Part shown: positions 36,384-45,994 of the stretch, piece after piece
Layout of the letters: every line of letters starts with the position of its first letter
How positions within the stretch are numbered: the first letter of the stretch is position 1
NCBI GenBank assembly: GCA_945860265.1
Contig: CAMAQF010000017.1
Span: forward strand, 1 to 54,210
DNA from: Emticicia agri
GTDB taxonomy: Bacteria; Bacteroidota; Bacteroidia; Cytophagales; Spirosomataceae
Reading direction: 5' to 3'
Length of the DNA stretch: 54,210 nt
Notes under the pieces: generated by a model
Told to the model about the DNA's origin: nothing
Seen by the model: only the letters and a program-made list of their open reading frames with translations
Database searches by the model: none
Translations under genes and position numbers: made by a program

Positions 36384-36499
36384 GGGTTAGTGGACATATA
36401 TGGTGCTAATACCTTTGTAACGTTTTGATTATCATATCTTTGGGTTAATGTACATTTATGGTGCTAAAACCTTTGTAACGTGTTAATTATCATATCTTT
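36384..36499. repeat. tandem duplication of the IS left end (2 x 58 bp)
   Basis: Copies 36384-36441 and 36442-36499 agree at 52 of 58 positions. Each contains a terminal-repeat-like start (GGGTTA...ACAT..ATGGTGCTAA) and ends CATATCTTT. The first copy has TACCTTTG and TATCTTTG, both of which fit the -7 promoter consensus. Confidence 0.8.
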
Positions 36500-36516
36500 A
36501 AAAGAAACGAAAGGGT

Positions 36517-37460
36517 ATGAATAAAAAAACTGCTTCTACTGTAAGAGCATAATTGTTACAAAAGATGGTAAATTTAATGACAAACAACGTTATAAATGTG
36601 CGGTTTGTGGAAAAAGATTTATTGATGGTGAGTGTTTGGAAAATATCAATTAATGGATAGAGTACACCAAAAGCAAACAAACTTGTGCACAACTATTAAA
36701 CAAATATTTCTGTTCAATAAAGACCATTCAACGTCGATTATATTTAGTTAAGACTACCTAAAAAAGTAGCTTTCCTTAACTAGAAAATGTGCTGATGGAT
36801 ACGTCTGGGCGTCGCTCCGCATTTTTTGGAAAGAATTTTGGTGTTGTAGTCTTTAAAGATAGTCTAAGTGGTACTATTATTTTCACACAATTTATCAAGC
36901 AAGAAACTAATCAAATTTATTTGGATGGTATGGAAGAAATTTCACGCAGATGTATAAAAATTCAGTCTTTCATCTGTGATGGAAGAAAGGGTTTAGTACA
37001 ACTATTTTCTGATATATCGATTCAATATTGTCAATTTCATCAAGTAAAAACAATTCGGACACATTTGAGAAAAAAGCCTAAATTAAAGGCCAATTAGGAA
37101 CTTTGGGAGCATACTTTGCTACTTACTCGCACAGATAAAAAAAGTATTGCTGGTGATTTAGAGTTATAGTATGTCAAATGCAAACCATTTCTCAACGAGC
37201 AGAGAACGGATGAAAATGGGAAGCGACGATGTGTTCATAAAAAACTGAGAAGTGCTTACAGAAGCCTCAAAAACAATCTGTCATAGTTGTTTAATTGGTA
37301 TTACAACAAGTCGTTAATTATCCCTAATAAAACCAATGCTATTGATAGTTATTTTGCTGATTTGAAGAACAAATAGAGGAATCATAACGGTTTATCTTTG
37401 GAGAAAAAAAGAAGTTTATATATGAGTTTTTTTTGGATAAATACCTCAGGGTGTCGATAA
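36517..37460 (+). pseudogene. IS256-like transposase with N-terminal zinc ribbon, disrupted
   Basis: Conceptual translation gives a zinc ribbon (CFYC ... KQRYKCAVCGKRF) followed by a helix-turn-helix-like part and a transposase core (MDTSGRRSAFFGKNFGVVVF, FICDGRKGLVQLF, CQFHQ, AIDSYFADLKNK). A run of seven A at 36523-36529 appears one base short, which puts the ATG at 36517 out of frame. In-frame stops occur at 36651, 36759, 36777, 37095, 37167, 37284 and 37374, with no further frameshift. The longest remaining open piece is 36789-37097. Clearly non-functional. Confidence 0.75.
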
Positions 37461-37632
37461 AAAAGTTTACAAAATCCCCTTTTGGTGACTCTCTTCGGTC
37501 TCAAATTATCCCTAATAAGTTACTCTCCAGCAGAGCGTTTGTACGTTTTATTTGACAATAAAAAAGAAAAAAAATTAGTATAGATAGTTCCAATTATTAA
37601 AAATATACACCACCATTTTTGTCCATTAAAAC

Positions 37633-37817
37633 AATGCGTCTATTGAAAAACATCATAAATGTTCATTACTTCAATTTTTTTGATAAATACTTGATAGCAT
37701 ATCACAATCAAGTAATGAGCATAAGAGTACCCACCTATTGTTTGCATAAAATTTGCTTTCTAAACCAGTCTTGAAATCAAATATAGACAGTTGTTTCTCA
37801 GATTTATAGTTGACCAT
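37633..37817 (-). pseudogene. N-terminal fragment of a second transposase (IS1182/IS5-like)
   Basis: From ATG at 37817 the minus strand reads MVNYKSEKQLSIFDFKTGLE, then NNRWVLLCSLL and SIYQKN, with stops just before the end. This matches the N-terminus of Bacteroidetes transposases with NRWV..LS..IPW. It stops at the right end of the IS256-like element. The rest of the gene is not found on the other side. Confidence 0.5.
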
Positions 37818-37931
37818 CTGCAAGGTTTTTTCTTTATATAAAGGAATATCCTTGCACTTTTACAACAAAATATCCATCTATATATTTGATAGTCAAATAG
37901 TTATGACTTTTTTAGAAAGCCTTATTTTTAA

Positions 37932-38039
37932 CTATAAAAAGAGCTTTGGAAAGCACAATCTTGATGCAACAGCCGTATAAGGTAATAATATATCAGCATC
38001 CAAAGCAGGATTTTCGGATTTTAACTTGTCGTATAAAAG
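37932..38039 (-). pseudogene. unidentified coding relic
   Basis: An open stretch reads LLYDKLKSENPALDADI then LLPYTAVASRLCFPKLFL and a TAG. The composition is protein-like, unlike the flanks, but I could not place it in a family. Confidence 0.25.
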
Positions 38040-38058
38040 TATTCAGCAAGCTGAAATT

Positions 38059-38382
38059 CTAAAAGTAGTTTTGCTTATAATTATAGCAGCAAGTGTTCAA
38101 CGTTTTGCGAACATCGGCAAAATCTTGTGGTTTTTTGCCCATCATTTTTTCATTTTCAGCAATGATTTTTGCCAAAAACTTTGGATAGCAAATAAGGGCA
38201 AATTCAACATTTGGTGATTTGGCAAAAGATTTTGCCAAAAACATTCCACAGCTATTTGTTCCCATTATTCCCAAAATTACTTTTTGTTTAGGTGAACAAT
38301 GATAAGCAAAAAGATTGGAAAAAGTAAGCATGGCTGCCCATCCGATGGTAGTTTGTTTGATAAAATCACGTCGATTTTACAT
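38059..38382 (-). pseudogene. truncated Gfo/Idh/MocA-family oxidoreductase (N-terminus only)
   Basis: The ATG at 38380-38382 is followed at once by TAA (38377-38379), then NRRDFIKQTTIGWAA, a Tat-like signal, then the Rossmann start KVILGIMGTNSCGMFLAKSF and a KKPQDFADVRK block. Relatives begin MKNRRDFIK, so AAA to TAA at codon 2 explains the stop. The similarity ends near 38095, well before the sugar-binding half, and IS debris follows. It begins 29 bases after the DUF1501 gene and was probably the fifth gene of that operon. Confidence 0.65.
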
Positions 38383-38410
38383 AATATTTTTCTATATTTT
38401 TTATGAAAAA

Positions 38411-39856
38411 TTAAGTTAAAATTGGTTTTACTACTTTTCCCGCAACATCTGTTAAACGATAACGGCGACCTTGAAACTTAAAGGTAAGTTGCTCATGGTC
38501 AATGCCCATCAAGTGCATGATTGTTGCTTGAAGGTCATGAATATGAACTGGGTCTTTGGTAATGTTGTAGCCAAATTCGTCAGTTTCTCCGTAAGAAATT
38601 CCTTTTTTTATGCCACCACCAGTCATGTAAATAGAAAAACAGCGTGGATGGTGGTCTCTACCGTAGTTTTCTTTTGTGAGTTTTCCTTGCGAGTAATTTG
38701 TTCGTCCAAATTCACCTCCCCAAACGACCAATGTATCGTCTAAGAGCCCTCTTTGTTTTAAATCTTTAATCAACGCAACCGATGCTTGGTCAACTGACTT
38801 TGCCATGATTTGAATATCTCTGGGTAAGTTACCGTGATGGTCCCAACCTTTGTGGTAGAGTTGTATAAAACGTACATCTTTTTCGGCTAATTTTCTGGCT
38901 AAAAGACAATTAGCAGCAAAAGTACCGGGAATGCGGCTATCAGGGCCGTACATGTTAAAAACTGAATCTGGTTCTTTGGATATATCTAATGTTTCCGGTA
39001 CAGAGCTTTGCATTCTGTATGCCATTTCGTATTGTTTCATACGACTGTCGAGTTCGGGGTCTAATACTTGTTTGTATTGGTCTTCACTCAATTTCGACAA
39101 AGCACTTAACATATTTCTTCTAGACGATTTATCGATACCATTGGGGTTGTTGAGGTAATATACAGGGTCTTGCCCTGACCTAAACACCACGCCTTGATGC
39201 ACCGACGGTATAAAACCATTGCTCCACAATTTTGCATAAAGTGGTTGGTCTGGGTTCGTGGTTGCTTTTGAAAGTAAAACCACAAAAGCGGGAAGATTTT
39301 TATTTTCTGAACCTAAACCATAACTCATCCAAGAACCCATCGACGGACGACCACCAATTTGATTACCTGTTTGAATAAACGTGATCGCTGGGTCGTGATT
39401 GATGTGTTCGGTGTGCATGGATTTTACAAAACACAACTCATCGGCGATTTGCTTATGATAAGGCAGTAAATCACTAATCCATGCACGACTTTTACCGTAT
39501 TGGGCAAATTTAAAAGCGGATGCTGCTAAAGGAAACGAGCTTTGTCCCGAACTCATGCCTGTCAGCCGCTGCCCTCCTCTAATTGATTCGGGCAAATTCT
39601 GCCCCCACATTGCTTCGAGTTTAGGCTTATAGTCAAAAGTTTCAAGTTGAGAAGGAGCTCCACTTTGATGTAAATAAATAACTCTTTTAACTTTGGGTGC
39701 AAAGTGTGGTCCGATTTTATGAAAACTATCGTTAGCTTGAGCAGTGTTTGGTAAAATAGCCGACAATGCTGCTGCACCTAAGCCAATACCAGAGTTTGTT
39801 AAAAAAGTGCGACGACTCATTTGGTCATGCACTTGGTCTTGTAGGTCGTTAGTCAT
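38411..39856 (-). CDS. DUF1501 protein with Tat-type signal
   Basis: A 481-residue exported protein of the DUF1501 family, which has an alkaline-phosphatase/sulfatase-like fold and is abundant in Planctomycetes. The N-terminus is [19 protein letters not shown] and a hydrophobic tail ending TAQA. Conserved blocks are [63 protein letters not shown] and [11 protein letters not shown]; the Asp/His-rich blocks likely bind metal. Its chemistry is unknown. It is the last intact gene of the tight operon from 45571 and, as elsewhere, is paired with a DUF1549/DUF1553 cytochrome protein. Confidence 0.9.
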   Translation of the reverse strand: MTNDLQDQVHDQMSRRTFLTNSGIGLGAAALSAILPNTAQANDSFHKIGPHFAPKVKRVIYLHQSGAPSQLETFDYKPKLEAMWGQNLPESIRGGQRLTGMSSGQSSFPLAASAFKFAQYGKSRAWISDLLPYHKQIADELCFVKSMHTEHINHDPAITFIQTGNQIGGRPSMGSWMSYGLGSENKNLPAFVVLLSKATTNPDQPLYAKLWSNGFIPSVHQGVVFRSGQDPVYYLNNPNGIDKSSRRNMLSALSKLSEDQYKQVLDPELDSRMKQYEMAYRMQSSVPETLDISKEPDSVFNMYGPDSRIPGTFAANCLLARKLAEKDVRFIQLYHKGWDHHGNLPRDIQIMAKSVDQASVALIKDLKQRGLLDDTLVVWGGEFGRTNYSQGKLTKENYGRDHHPRCFSIYMTGGGIKKGISYGETDEFGYNITKDPVHIHDLQATIMHLMGIDHEQLTFKFQGRRYRLTDVAGKVVKPILT

Positions 39857-39865
39857 TTGTTTTTC

Positions 39866-40768
39866 TCAAATTAAATATCTTTTCTTCAATAAATTCATCA
39901 TAAAAACATTAATCTCAAATTGATTAGCTACAGGTTGCTGCGTGTAAGGCAGCGTAGGCATATAATTTGCTGGACCAAATTCGGTGGTAATGGTTAATAT
40001 TTTATTATCTTTTCGATACCTTTCAACTACTTTATCCCACCAAGCTAAGTGACTCTCTAAGGTTTTAGCCCATTCTGGAGCTCGTGGATCGTTTATTTGT
40101 GGACCTTCTTGATGACCAACTCTTGAATGAATGTGATTAGTGCGACTTAAGGCTAAATCTACTGCATCGTTTTGGTCTGCAAGCAATGATTCATGTACAT
40201 TGCACCAATGAGAAATATCAAGTGTTAGGTTAATATCTGGAATCTTCATTAAATATTCTTTTGTCACATGGGCAGCAAAAAGACATTTTCCACGATGCGT
40301 TTCATGAACAATTTTTACTCCCGTTTCTTTTTCTATACGAAAGGCAGTTTCAAATATTTTTTTGTTTTGATCAAAACTAAACCAGTCTTTACCTGTTTGG
40401 CTATTGATAAAAATGGGATTGGCAGAAACAAGGTTTCTCAAATGTTTTTCGAAACTTTTTAAATGTTCATCAAAATTAGACTCAAAAGATTGATAATATT
40501 GCCCAATGATTTTAAGTTCATATTTTTCAAGTGCGGTGAGTTCTTCTTTTTGGAGCTTTGGGTCTAACGAATGAACAGATTCTATGCCATCATAGCCGGC
40601 TTCTTTTACTCGTTTACAAAAGTCATCCCATGAATCGTTGGCTCCCCAACGTGGGCAAAAAAATTTGATACCAAATATATCTGAACTATTTGACATATCG
40701 TTATTTATCATGGTACCACCGATTAAAAAAGTTGATTGTTTAAGGAAATCACGACGATTAGTTTTCAT
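39866..40768 (-). CDS. exported TIM-barrel sugar isomerase/epimerase-like protein
   Basis: A 300-residue xylose isomerase-like barrel. The signal KTNRRDFLKQSTFLIGGT is Tat-like. Visible barrel and metal elements: AGYDGIESVHSL, KIVHETHRGKCLFAAH, INLTLDISHWCNV, HIHSRVGHQEGPQI and ITTEFGPANYMPTLPY. It lies four bases after the large cytochrome gene and nine before the DUF1501 gene, so it belongs to the same complex or pathway. Isomerisation or epimerisation of an oxidised (3-keto) sugar is a possibility by analogy with exported relatives; this is not shown by the sequence. Confidence 0.85.
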   Translation of the reverse strand: MKTNRRDFLKQSTFLIGGTMINNDMSNSSDIFGIKFFCPRWGANDSWDDFCKRVKEAGYDGIESVHSLDPKLQKEELTALEKYELKIIGQYYQSFESNFDEHLKSFEKHLRNLVSANPIFINSQTGKDWFSFDQNKKIFETAFRIEKETGVKIVHETHRGKCLFAAHVTKEYLMKIPDINLTLDISHWCNVHESLLADQNDAVDLALSRTNHIHSRVGHQEGPQINDPRAPEWAKTLESHLAWWDKVVERYRKDNKILTITTEFGPANYMPTLPYTQQPVANQFEINVFMMNLLKKRYLI

Positions 40769-40772
40769 AATA

Positions 40773-43700
40773 TTATCGTTTTACTATTGCTTCATCATAA
40801 TTTAAGACCGTATTTACCACAACTGTGTAGGCAGCCAATTCATTGATTTTTAATGTTTTATCCCTTGAAAATTCACCAATTGCCAATAATGACTCTGCCC
40901 TTTTTGTGTCTTTACTAAATGCTTCAAACTCCGAATCATAAAGGTTTTTTAGAATTAACATCTCTTTTGGGCGTGGGTTTCTTGAAACTATCGATTGAAA
41001 AAAGAGTTGTATTCTTGCATCAAAGCTTGTTTTTTTCTTAATCACTCTTTCTGCTAAAACCCTTGCCGCTTCAACAAATTGTGGGTCGTTGAGCGTAACT
41101 AATGCTTGCAATGGTGTAGCTGTTTTTTGCCGACGAACGGTGCATAAACTACGATCGGGTGAATCGAAATTGAGCATCATTGGCGGTGGACTTGTCCGTT
41201 TCCAAATCGTATACATACTACGACGGTACAAACTGTCACCGTGTTGCTGTACATAATTTGTTGCATTTCGAGTAGCCAAAGCTTCCCAAATGCCTGAAGG
41301 TTGATATGGATAAACACTTGGTCCACCAATATTTCTGACCAATAATCCACTGGCTACCAAGGCATTATCTCGTACTTGTTCAGCACTAAAACGGTAGCTA
41401 CTTCCCCTTGCCAGCCAACGATTATCAGGGTCAGCTTCGATTTGCTCTTTGTTAGCTTTTGATGATTGCTGATAAGTAGCCGACATTACAATTCGCTTTA
41501 TAAACGCTTTGGTATCCCAACCTTCACCATCTTGTCTGAATTTTGATGCCAGCCAATCTAATAGTTCGGGGTGAGAAGGTAGTTCTCCTTGATTACCAAA
41601 ATCTTCTTGGGTTTTTACTAAACCAGTTCCAAAATATTGCTGCCAAAAACGATTTACCATAACCCGAGCAAACAAGGGATTGTCTTCATCTAATAACCAT
41701 TGCGTTAATCCAAGGCGATTGCGAGGAAAAGAACTTGGTAATTTTCCGATTTTTAGAGGAGTTTCGGGGCTAACCTCTTCACCATGAGCATCGTAAACAC
41801 CTCTTTGCAATATGTAAGATTTACGCAGTTGTCGGCGGTCTCGAACCACCATAATATCTATTTCTTTGTTTAATACTTCCACTTCTTCGCCAATTAACTT
41901 TTGCGAATTAGCGGCCAAATGTTGGGTTTCGGGGTCAATATGCGTAATATAATAATCAAAAAGAGCTTCTTTTTGGTATTCTGAACGTTTTTCCGATGGT
42001 GTTTTTAAAGCATTTTGTACTAAATCTTTTTGGCTCATTTCACTTTGAACTTCTAGAGGTGTCAGTGCTCTTCCAAAAATTTTAAGTTCATCCACGGCGT
42101 AACCCTTATTGATGGTAGTGTGCATTTTGCCAAATGAAAAGTTGGACGAAGCAGCATAACTTTTATAAATTTTATGATTTTTATTCCAAATGGTGCTTCC
42201 ATCAAGATTATCTGCCACAAATTTTCCTGTGACCAATTTACCATTAAGATATACTTTTAAACCCGATGCTTGACTCGAACCATCGTAGCTCATTGTAATG
42301 TATGTCCATTCATTCGGTTTTAGTTTTTGTTCTGTTTCAAAGTCAATAGCATTATCAGGCCAAACATTATTGATTCTAAAAGACAACCTGCCGTCTTCTA
42401 ATCGTTTACATTCGTAGCCTTTACAACCAGCCAAAGGGCCTGAATTTCTATTGAAAATTTGACCTTTGAACTTGGGGTCAATGAGGCCAACCCAAAGACT
42501 GATAGTGAAGGGTTGGTTTCGTTCAAAATTGCCAACTGTGCGGTGATCAAAGTTCTTGTTGTTCCACCAATTGTTGGATTCATGAATTTTTAAATAGCCG
42601 TCTCCAATAAATTTTACACCTAAACCAAGTCGACCTTTTATTGAAATAGGCCGACCTTCAATTTCGCCATACATTTCCATAGAAAGGGTATCATTGGCAA
42701 GATTTGCAAAAAATGGTCGCTCTTTATCTTTTTTTTCGCCTTCCCATTTTACTGATTTTACTTCAAAAGGAATATCAATAAGTAAGTCTTTTTTGGGTGA
42801 AATCAGTTGATTTTTACCTCCATTGCTTAGCCACTTTTCAAATCTTTCCCGTACTTTATCCTTTTGAGCTTCAGTCTTTTTTATATTATTCGATAATAGA
42901 CTTTTAATAAAATTAATCCTTTTTTCAGCCTCTTTTTTGGGCAAGGTCATCATCGGACTTGAAGTAGAACCAAATGGCGACATTCCATGTTCATTGATAT
43001 TATTGAAAAATGCGAACATAGAATAATAGTCCTTCTGACTGATTGGGTCATATTTATGGTCATGGCAGCGACTACATTCCACAGTTAATCCTAAAAATGC
43101 TTTGCCAAAAGTATTGGTACGGTCAGCAACATATTCTACTTGGTATTCTTCAGGAACTATCCCATCTTCTTCACTTTGGGGATGATTTCGATTGAAACCC
43201 GTAGCCACCATCATTTCTTTGGTGGGCTTGGGTAGTAAATCACCTGCTAGCTGATAGGTAACAAATTTATCAAATGGCAAATTTTCGTTAAAAGATTTGA
43301 TGACCCAATCACGATACGGATATGCTGTGCGAAGAGCATCATCTTGGTAGCCATTTGAGTCTGCGTAGCGAGCTAAATCTAACCAACTAACTGCTTGATG
43401 TTCGCCAAAATGTTTTGATTTTATCAATTTGTCTACAACATTTTCGTAGGCATTTACCGATTTATCATTAATAAATGTCTCAATTTCCAAAGGCGTTGGA
43501 GGCAAACCAGTCAAATCCATGTAAACTCGGCGGAGAAGGGTATATTTATTGGCTTGTGGGCTTGGTTTTAAGCTCTTTTCTTTCATTTTTGCTAAGGTAA
43601 AATGATCAATTTCATTCTTTACCCACTTTTTTTCCTCATCTTCAGCCAAACCCCAACGAGCTAAAAAACTCTTGCCAACTTTAGGAACATCGGGCTTTTC

Positions 43701-44144
43701 AATTTTCGATAATGACCAATGTTCTTTGTACTCTGCTCCTTGCTTAATCCATTTGATGAGTAAAGCCTTTTCTTCATTGGAAAGTGTTAAATGACTTTGA
43801 GGTGTTGGCATAACCTCATCGGGGTCTTTGCTCAAAATTCGAGCGACTAGTTCACTATTACCAATATTTTTGGGGTCAATTGCCTTTGCTCCGCTTTCCA
43901 ATTCGAGGGTCGCTCCTTCAAAATTTGCTAACTGCAAACCTGCTTCAATTTTAGCTTTATCAGGCCCATGACATTTGAAGCAACGGTCTGATATTATGGG
44001 TTTTATGTGCAGGTTATAATCTACCGTTTCAGGTAGCTTTTCTTCAAACGCCAATATTTCATTGGGGATTTCTACCGAATCGGAACAAGACCAAAAAAGA
44101 AATCCACAAAAAATTATAACTCCTGTAATGCTTATATTTTTCAT
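40773..44144 (-). CDS. PSCyt1-DUF1549-LamG-DUF1553 haem lipoprotein
   Basis: A 1123-residue lipoprotein (lipobox FWSC, Cys20). Domains in order: cytochrome (CFKCH at 55-59, closing with VMPTPQSHLTLS), DUF1549/PSCyt2 (~170-400) with LRRVYMDLTGLPPTP and a second CxxCH in VECSRCHDHKYDP, a LamG/concanavalin-like domain (~540-705), and DUF1553/PSD1 (~800-1090) with LARVMVNRFWQQYFGTGLV and SATYQQSS. This arrangement is the Planctomycete core type and is rarer in Bacteroidota. Its ATG overlaps the TGA of the upstream gene by four bases (ATGA), so the two are translationally coupled. Probably a periplasmic or outer-surface haem protein that binds carbohydrate through LamG. Confidence 0.92.
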   Translation of the reverse strand: MKNISITGVIIFCGFLFWSCSDSVEIPNEILAFEEKLPETVDYNLHIKPIISDRCFKCHGPDKAKIEAGLQLANFEGATLELESGAKAIDPKNIGNSELVARILSKDPDEVMPTPQSHLTLSNEEKALLIKWIKQGAEYKEHWSLSKIEKPDVPKVGKSFLARWGLAEDEEKKWVKNEIDHFTLAKMKEKSLKPSPQANKYTLLRRVYMDLTGLPPTPLEIETFINDKSVNAYENVVDKLIKSKHFGEHQAVSWLDLARYADSNGYQDDALRTAYPYRDWVIKSFNENLPFDKFVTYQLAGDLLPKPTKEMMVATGFNRNHPQSEEDGIVPEEYQVEYVADRTNTFGKAFLGLTVECSRCHDHKYDPISQKDYYSMFAFFNNINEHGMSPFGSTSSPMMTLPKKEAEKRINFIKSLLSNNIKKTEAQKDKVRERFEKWLSNGGKNQLISPKKDLLIDIPFEVKSVKWEGEKKDKERPFFANLANDTLSMEMYGEIEGRPISIKGRLGLGVKFIGDGYLKIHESNNWWNNKNFDHRTVGNFERNQPFTISLWVGLIDPKFKGQIFNRNSGPLAGCKGYECKRLEDGRLSFRINNVWPDNAIDFETEQKLKPNEWTYITMSYDGSSQASGLKVYLNGKLVTGKFVADNLDGSTIWNKNHKIYKSYAASSNFSFGKMHTTINKGYAVDELKIFGRALTPLEVQSEMSQKDLVQNALKTPSEKRSEYQKEALFDYYITHIDPETQHLAANSQKLIGEEVEVLNKEIDIMVVRDRRQLRKSYILQRGVYDAHGEEVSPETPLKIGKLPSSFPRNRLGLTQWLLDEDNPLFARVMVNRFWQQYFGTGLVKTQEDFGNQGELPSHPELLDWLASKFRQDGEGWDTKAFIKRIVMSATYQQSSKANKEQIEADPDNRWLARGSSYRFSAEQVRDNALVASGLLVRNIGGPSVYPYQPSGIWEALATRNATNYVQQHGDSLYRRSMYTIWKRTSPPPMMLNFDSPDRSLCTVRRQKTATPLQALVTLNDPQFVEAARVLAERVIKKKTSFDARIQLFFQSIVSRNPRPKEMLILKNLYDSEFEAFSKDTKRAESLLAIGEFSRDKTLKINELAAYTVVVNTVLNYDEAIVKR

Positions 44145-45571
44145 TTTGTAACGATAGGATTGTTTATTATTAATTCTTCCCCAAAATTTATTTCGCAGTT
44201 TGGTAAGTTTTTTCTGAGTGCTTCAACTCCAACTAAAGTCACTTTACTTTGCCACAAATAAACTTTTTTTAACGATTTGATTTCTTTAAGTATTTCTAAA
44301 CCTGCATTGGTTATGGGTGTATTGACTAGGTTTAAGTATTGCAAATTTTTGAGTTTTGAAAGGTTTTGCAGTCCTGCGTCAGAAACGGTAGTATTTTCGA
44401 GGTTTAGTCTTGTCAAATTAATCAATTCTCCGATTGTTTTTAAAGAAATTCCTGTAATCTGACTATCACCCAAATTTAGCCAAACAATTTGAAGTTTAAG
44501 GGGAAGCAATAAACCAATTTGAGCATCATTAAAGTCTGAAGTATTTACCGTATTGATATTCACCCAACCATTTTTAGGGGATAAAACATCAACACTTACA
44601 TTCATTTTTGTAAGAGATTCGATGTCTTTTGTCGCAGGGTTTGGTACTTTTTCTTCTAAAAATTCTCTTACTTCTTTGCCATTTTCATTCGTTTCTTGAA
44701 TACCCGCTCCTACTTGTAAACTTGCTAAAATTGTTTTAACTTTATCATCTTTCTCCAAATTAGCTGCTTTTTTATCCATGGAAGCCCCTGTTTGAATCCA
44801 CCATTGAAGCAGTATAACTTCTTGCTCAGTAAGCTGAGTTTTACCTTTGGGTGGCATTCGGTGTTCATCTTCTTCAGGCAATAGAAGTCTTTTGTAGATT
44901 TCGCTTTCGTTCGTATTTCCTGCTACAATTATTTTTCCGTGTTCGCCACCTTTCAGTAATAATTCTGCCGTATCCATCCTAAGATTACCTTTTTGCTTTT
45001 GGGAATTATGGCACTGCACACATTTTTGTTCTAAAACAGGTTCGATAATATCTTTGTAAACCAAGGCCTCATTGATATTGGTAATGGGCTTACGAACCAC
45101 TTTCACAGGAGCTGCACCAAGCATAGATAAGAGAGGTTGGGTTAAAAAATCTTCTCCGTGAGTCAATGCTCCACCTAAATGCCCGGTTACAGCAAGCATA
45201 ATTGTAAAAATAGCTGAACTAATAATACCAAATTGCTTAAACTCTTTATCTATTTTTTTAAAAATATAAAAAGCAGTTGCAATAACAGCCAAGGCAATTC
45301 CAAACCATTTATGCCAAGCAAGCAAATCTTTTTCATAACCACCACTCTTAGAAAGTAAATAACCTGCTACGCACGAAAATATGGCTGAAATCATTCCCCA
45401 AAACGCCATTTTTATAATTGCTGGGCGTAAAACGGCATATTTTTCTTTTCTTGAAAGAAATTCAAAAAGAGCTACTAACAATAAAATACCAATTGGTAGG
45501 TGAATTACCAAAGGATGCAACCTGCCAATGAGTATTTCAAAATTGGAAGGGCTAACTTTTAATAATACCAT
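44141..45571 (-). CDS. DUF2231 / cytochrome c / leucine-rich repeat membrane protein
   Basis: A 476-residue protein. Four hydrophobic segments within residues 15-135 form the DUF2231-like membrane module (RLHPLVIHLPIGIL at the start). A linker leads to a c-type haem site CVQCH at 184-188 followed by RMPPKGKTQLT, the PSCyt1 pattern. After a charged linker, residues ~360-465 hold leucine-rich repeats (LTRLNLENTTVSDAGLQNL style units). It starts the four-gene operon and would anchor the haem lipoprotein at the inner membrane, with the LRR as a docking surface. It is a paralogue of the gene at 1-894. Confidence 0.9.
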   Translation of the reverse strand: MVLLKVSPSNFEILIGRLHPLVIHLPIGILLLVALFEFLSRKEKYAVLRPAIIKMAFWGMISAIFSCVAGYLLSKSGGYEKDLLAWHKWFGIALAVIATAFYIFKKIDKEFKQFGIISSAIFTIMLAVTGHLGGALTHGEDFLTQPLLSMLGAAPVKVVRKPITNINEALVYKDIIEPVLEQKCVQCHNSQKQKGNLRMDTAELLLKGGEHGKIIVAGNTNESEIYKRLLLPEEDEHRMPPKGKTQLTEQEVILLQWWIQTGASMDKKAANLEKDDKVKTILASLQVGAGIQETNENGKEVREFLEEKVPNPATKDIESLTKMNVSVDVLSPKNGWVNINTVNTSDFNDAQIGLLLPLKLQIVWLNLGDSQITGISLKTIGELINLTRLNLENTTVSDAGLQNLSKLKNLQYLNLVNTPITNAGLEILKEIKSLKKVYLWQSKVTLVGVEALRKNLPNCEINFGEELIINNPIVTK

Positions 45572-45597
45572 AAGTTTGAATTAAAAACTATTAATTA

Positions 45598-45994
45598 TTA
45601 TTTCTCCAACACAGTTTGATTAATTATGTAAGACGTTAGTATGTAGTCATTGGGGTCATAAAGTTCATCCAAAAAATAAGAAAGTACACAGTTTTATGAA
45701 AAACTATGCATTTTTGGCCAATCAGTAGGCTCTAAAAGCAATATCTTATTTGTACTGTTTAGTATAAATATTTCCTTTTCACTTTTATTTTTTTTACGAA
45801 AATTAGCAAGAGCCAACCGTATAAACAAATAGATAAGTACTTTTTTTTTGTTGATGCTTTCCTCTGACACTTTCTAAAGATTTATTATGAATTCAAAAAA
45901 CTCTTTTTATTTCAAATGGTAGAACTGGCGATTCAAGAACGGCTAAAATTCTATTTTTATCACGATAGGTATTTATTTCAATTAATTTTGACAT
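45598..45994 (-). pseudogene. FdtA/QdtA-like dTDP-sugar 3,4-ketoisomerase relic
   Basis: From an ATG at 45994 the minus strand reads MSKLIEINTYRDKNRILAV then PFEIKRVF, next IHNKSLESVRGKHQQKKS, then in a second frame KEIFILNSTNKILLLEPTDW, KMHSFS, NCVL and LYDPNDYI. These blocks are in the order of the WxcM-like cupin family that makes 3-keto-6-deoxy-hexose nucleotides, and total length (~132 codons) is that of an intact gene. Lesions: TGA at 45893-45895, TAA at 45803-45805 and 45794-45796, a frameshift in the poly-T/A run near 45790, and a TAA near the 3' end. The second catalytic His of RGKHxH is Gln here. No other deoxysugar genes are near. Confidence 0.65.

Larger units (their letters stand above)
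36384..37632 (+). mobile_element. degraded IS256-like element (variant zinc-binding type)
   Basis: The left end carries GGTGCTAA-type sequence in two tandem 58-bp copies (36384-36499), and the right end at 37609-37632 is an imperfect inverted match to it (about 17-18 of 24 positions; shared core TGG-ACA...ATGGTG). Between them lies one decayed transposase frame. The right end abuts a fragment of another transposase gene on the other strand, so the element seems to have landed in it. Target duplications were not identified. Confidence 0.65.

Noticed and set aside
38026..38217. Plus-strand open frame opposite the Gfo/Idh relic
   Set aside because: It is the antisense shadow of the relic, whose minus-strand translation has clear family motifs.
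38411..45571. Polysaccharide utilisation locus of SusCD type
   Set aside because: No TonB-dependent receptor, SusD lipoprotein or ECF/hybrid regulator is present in the window.
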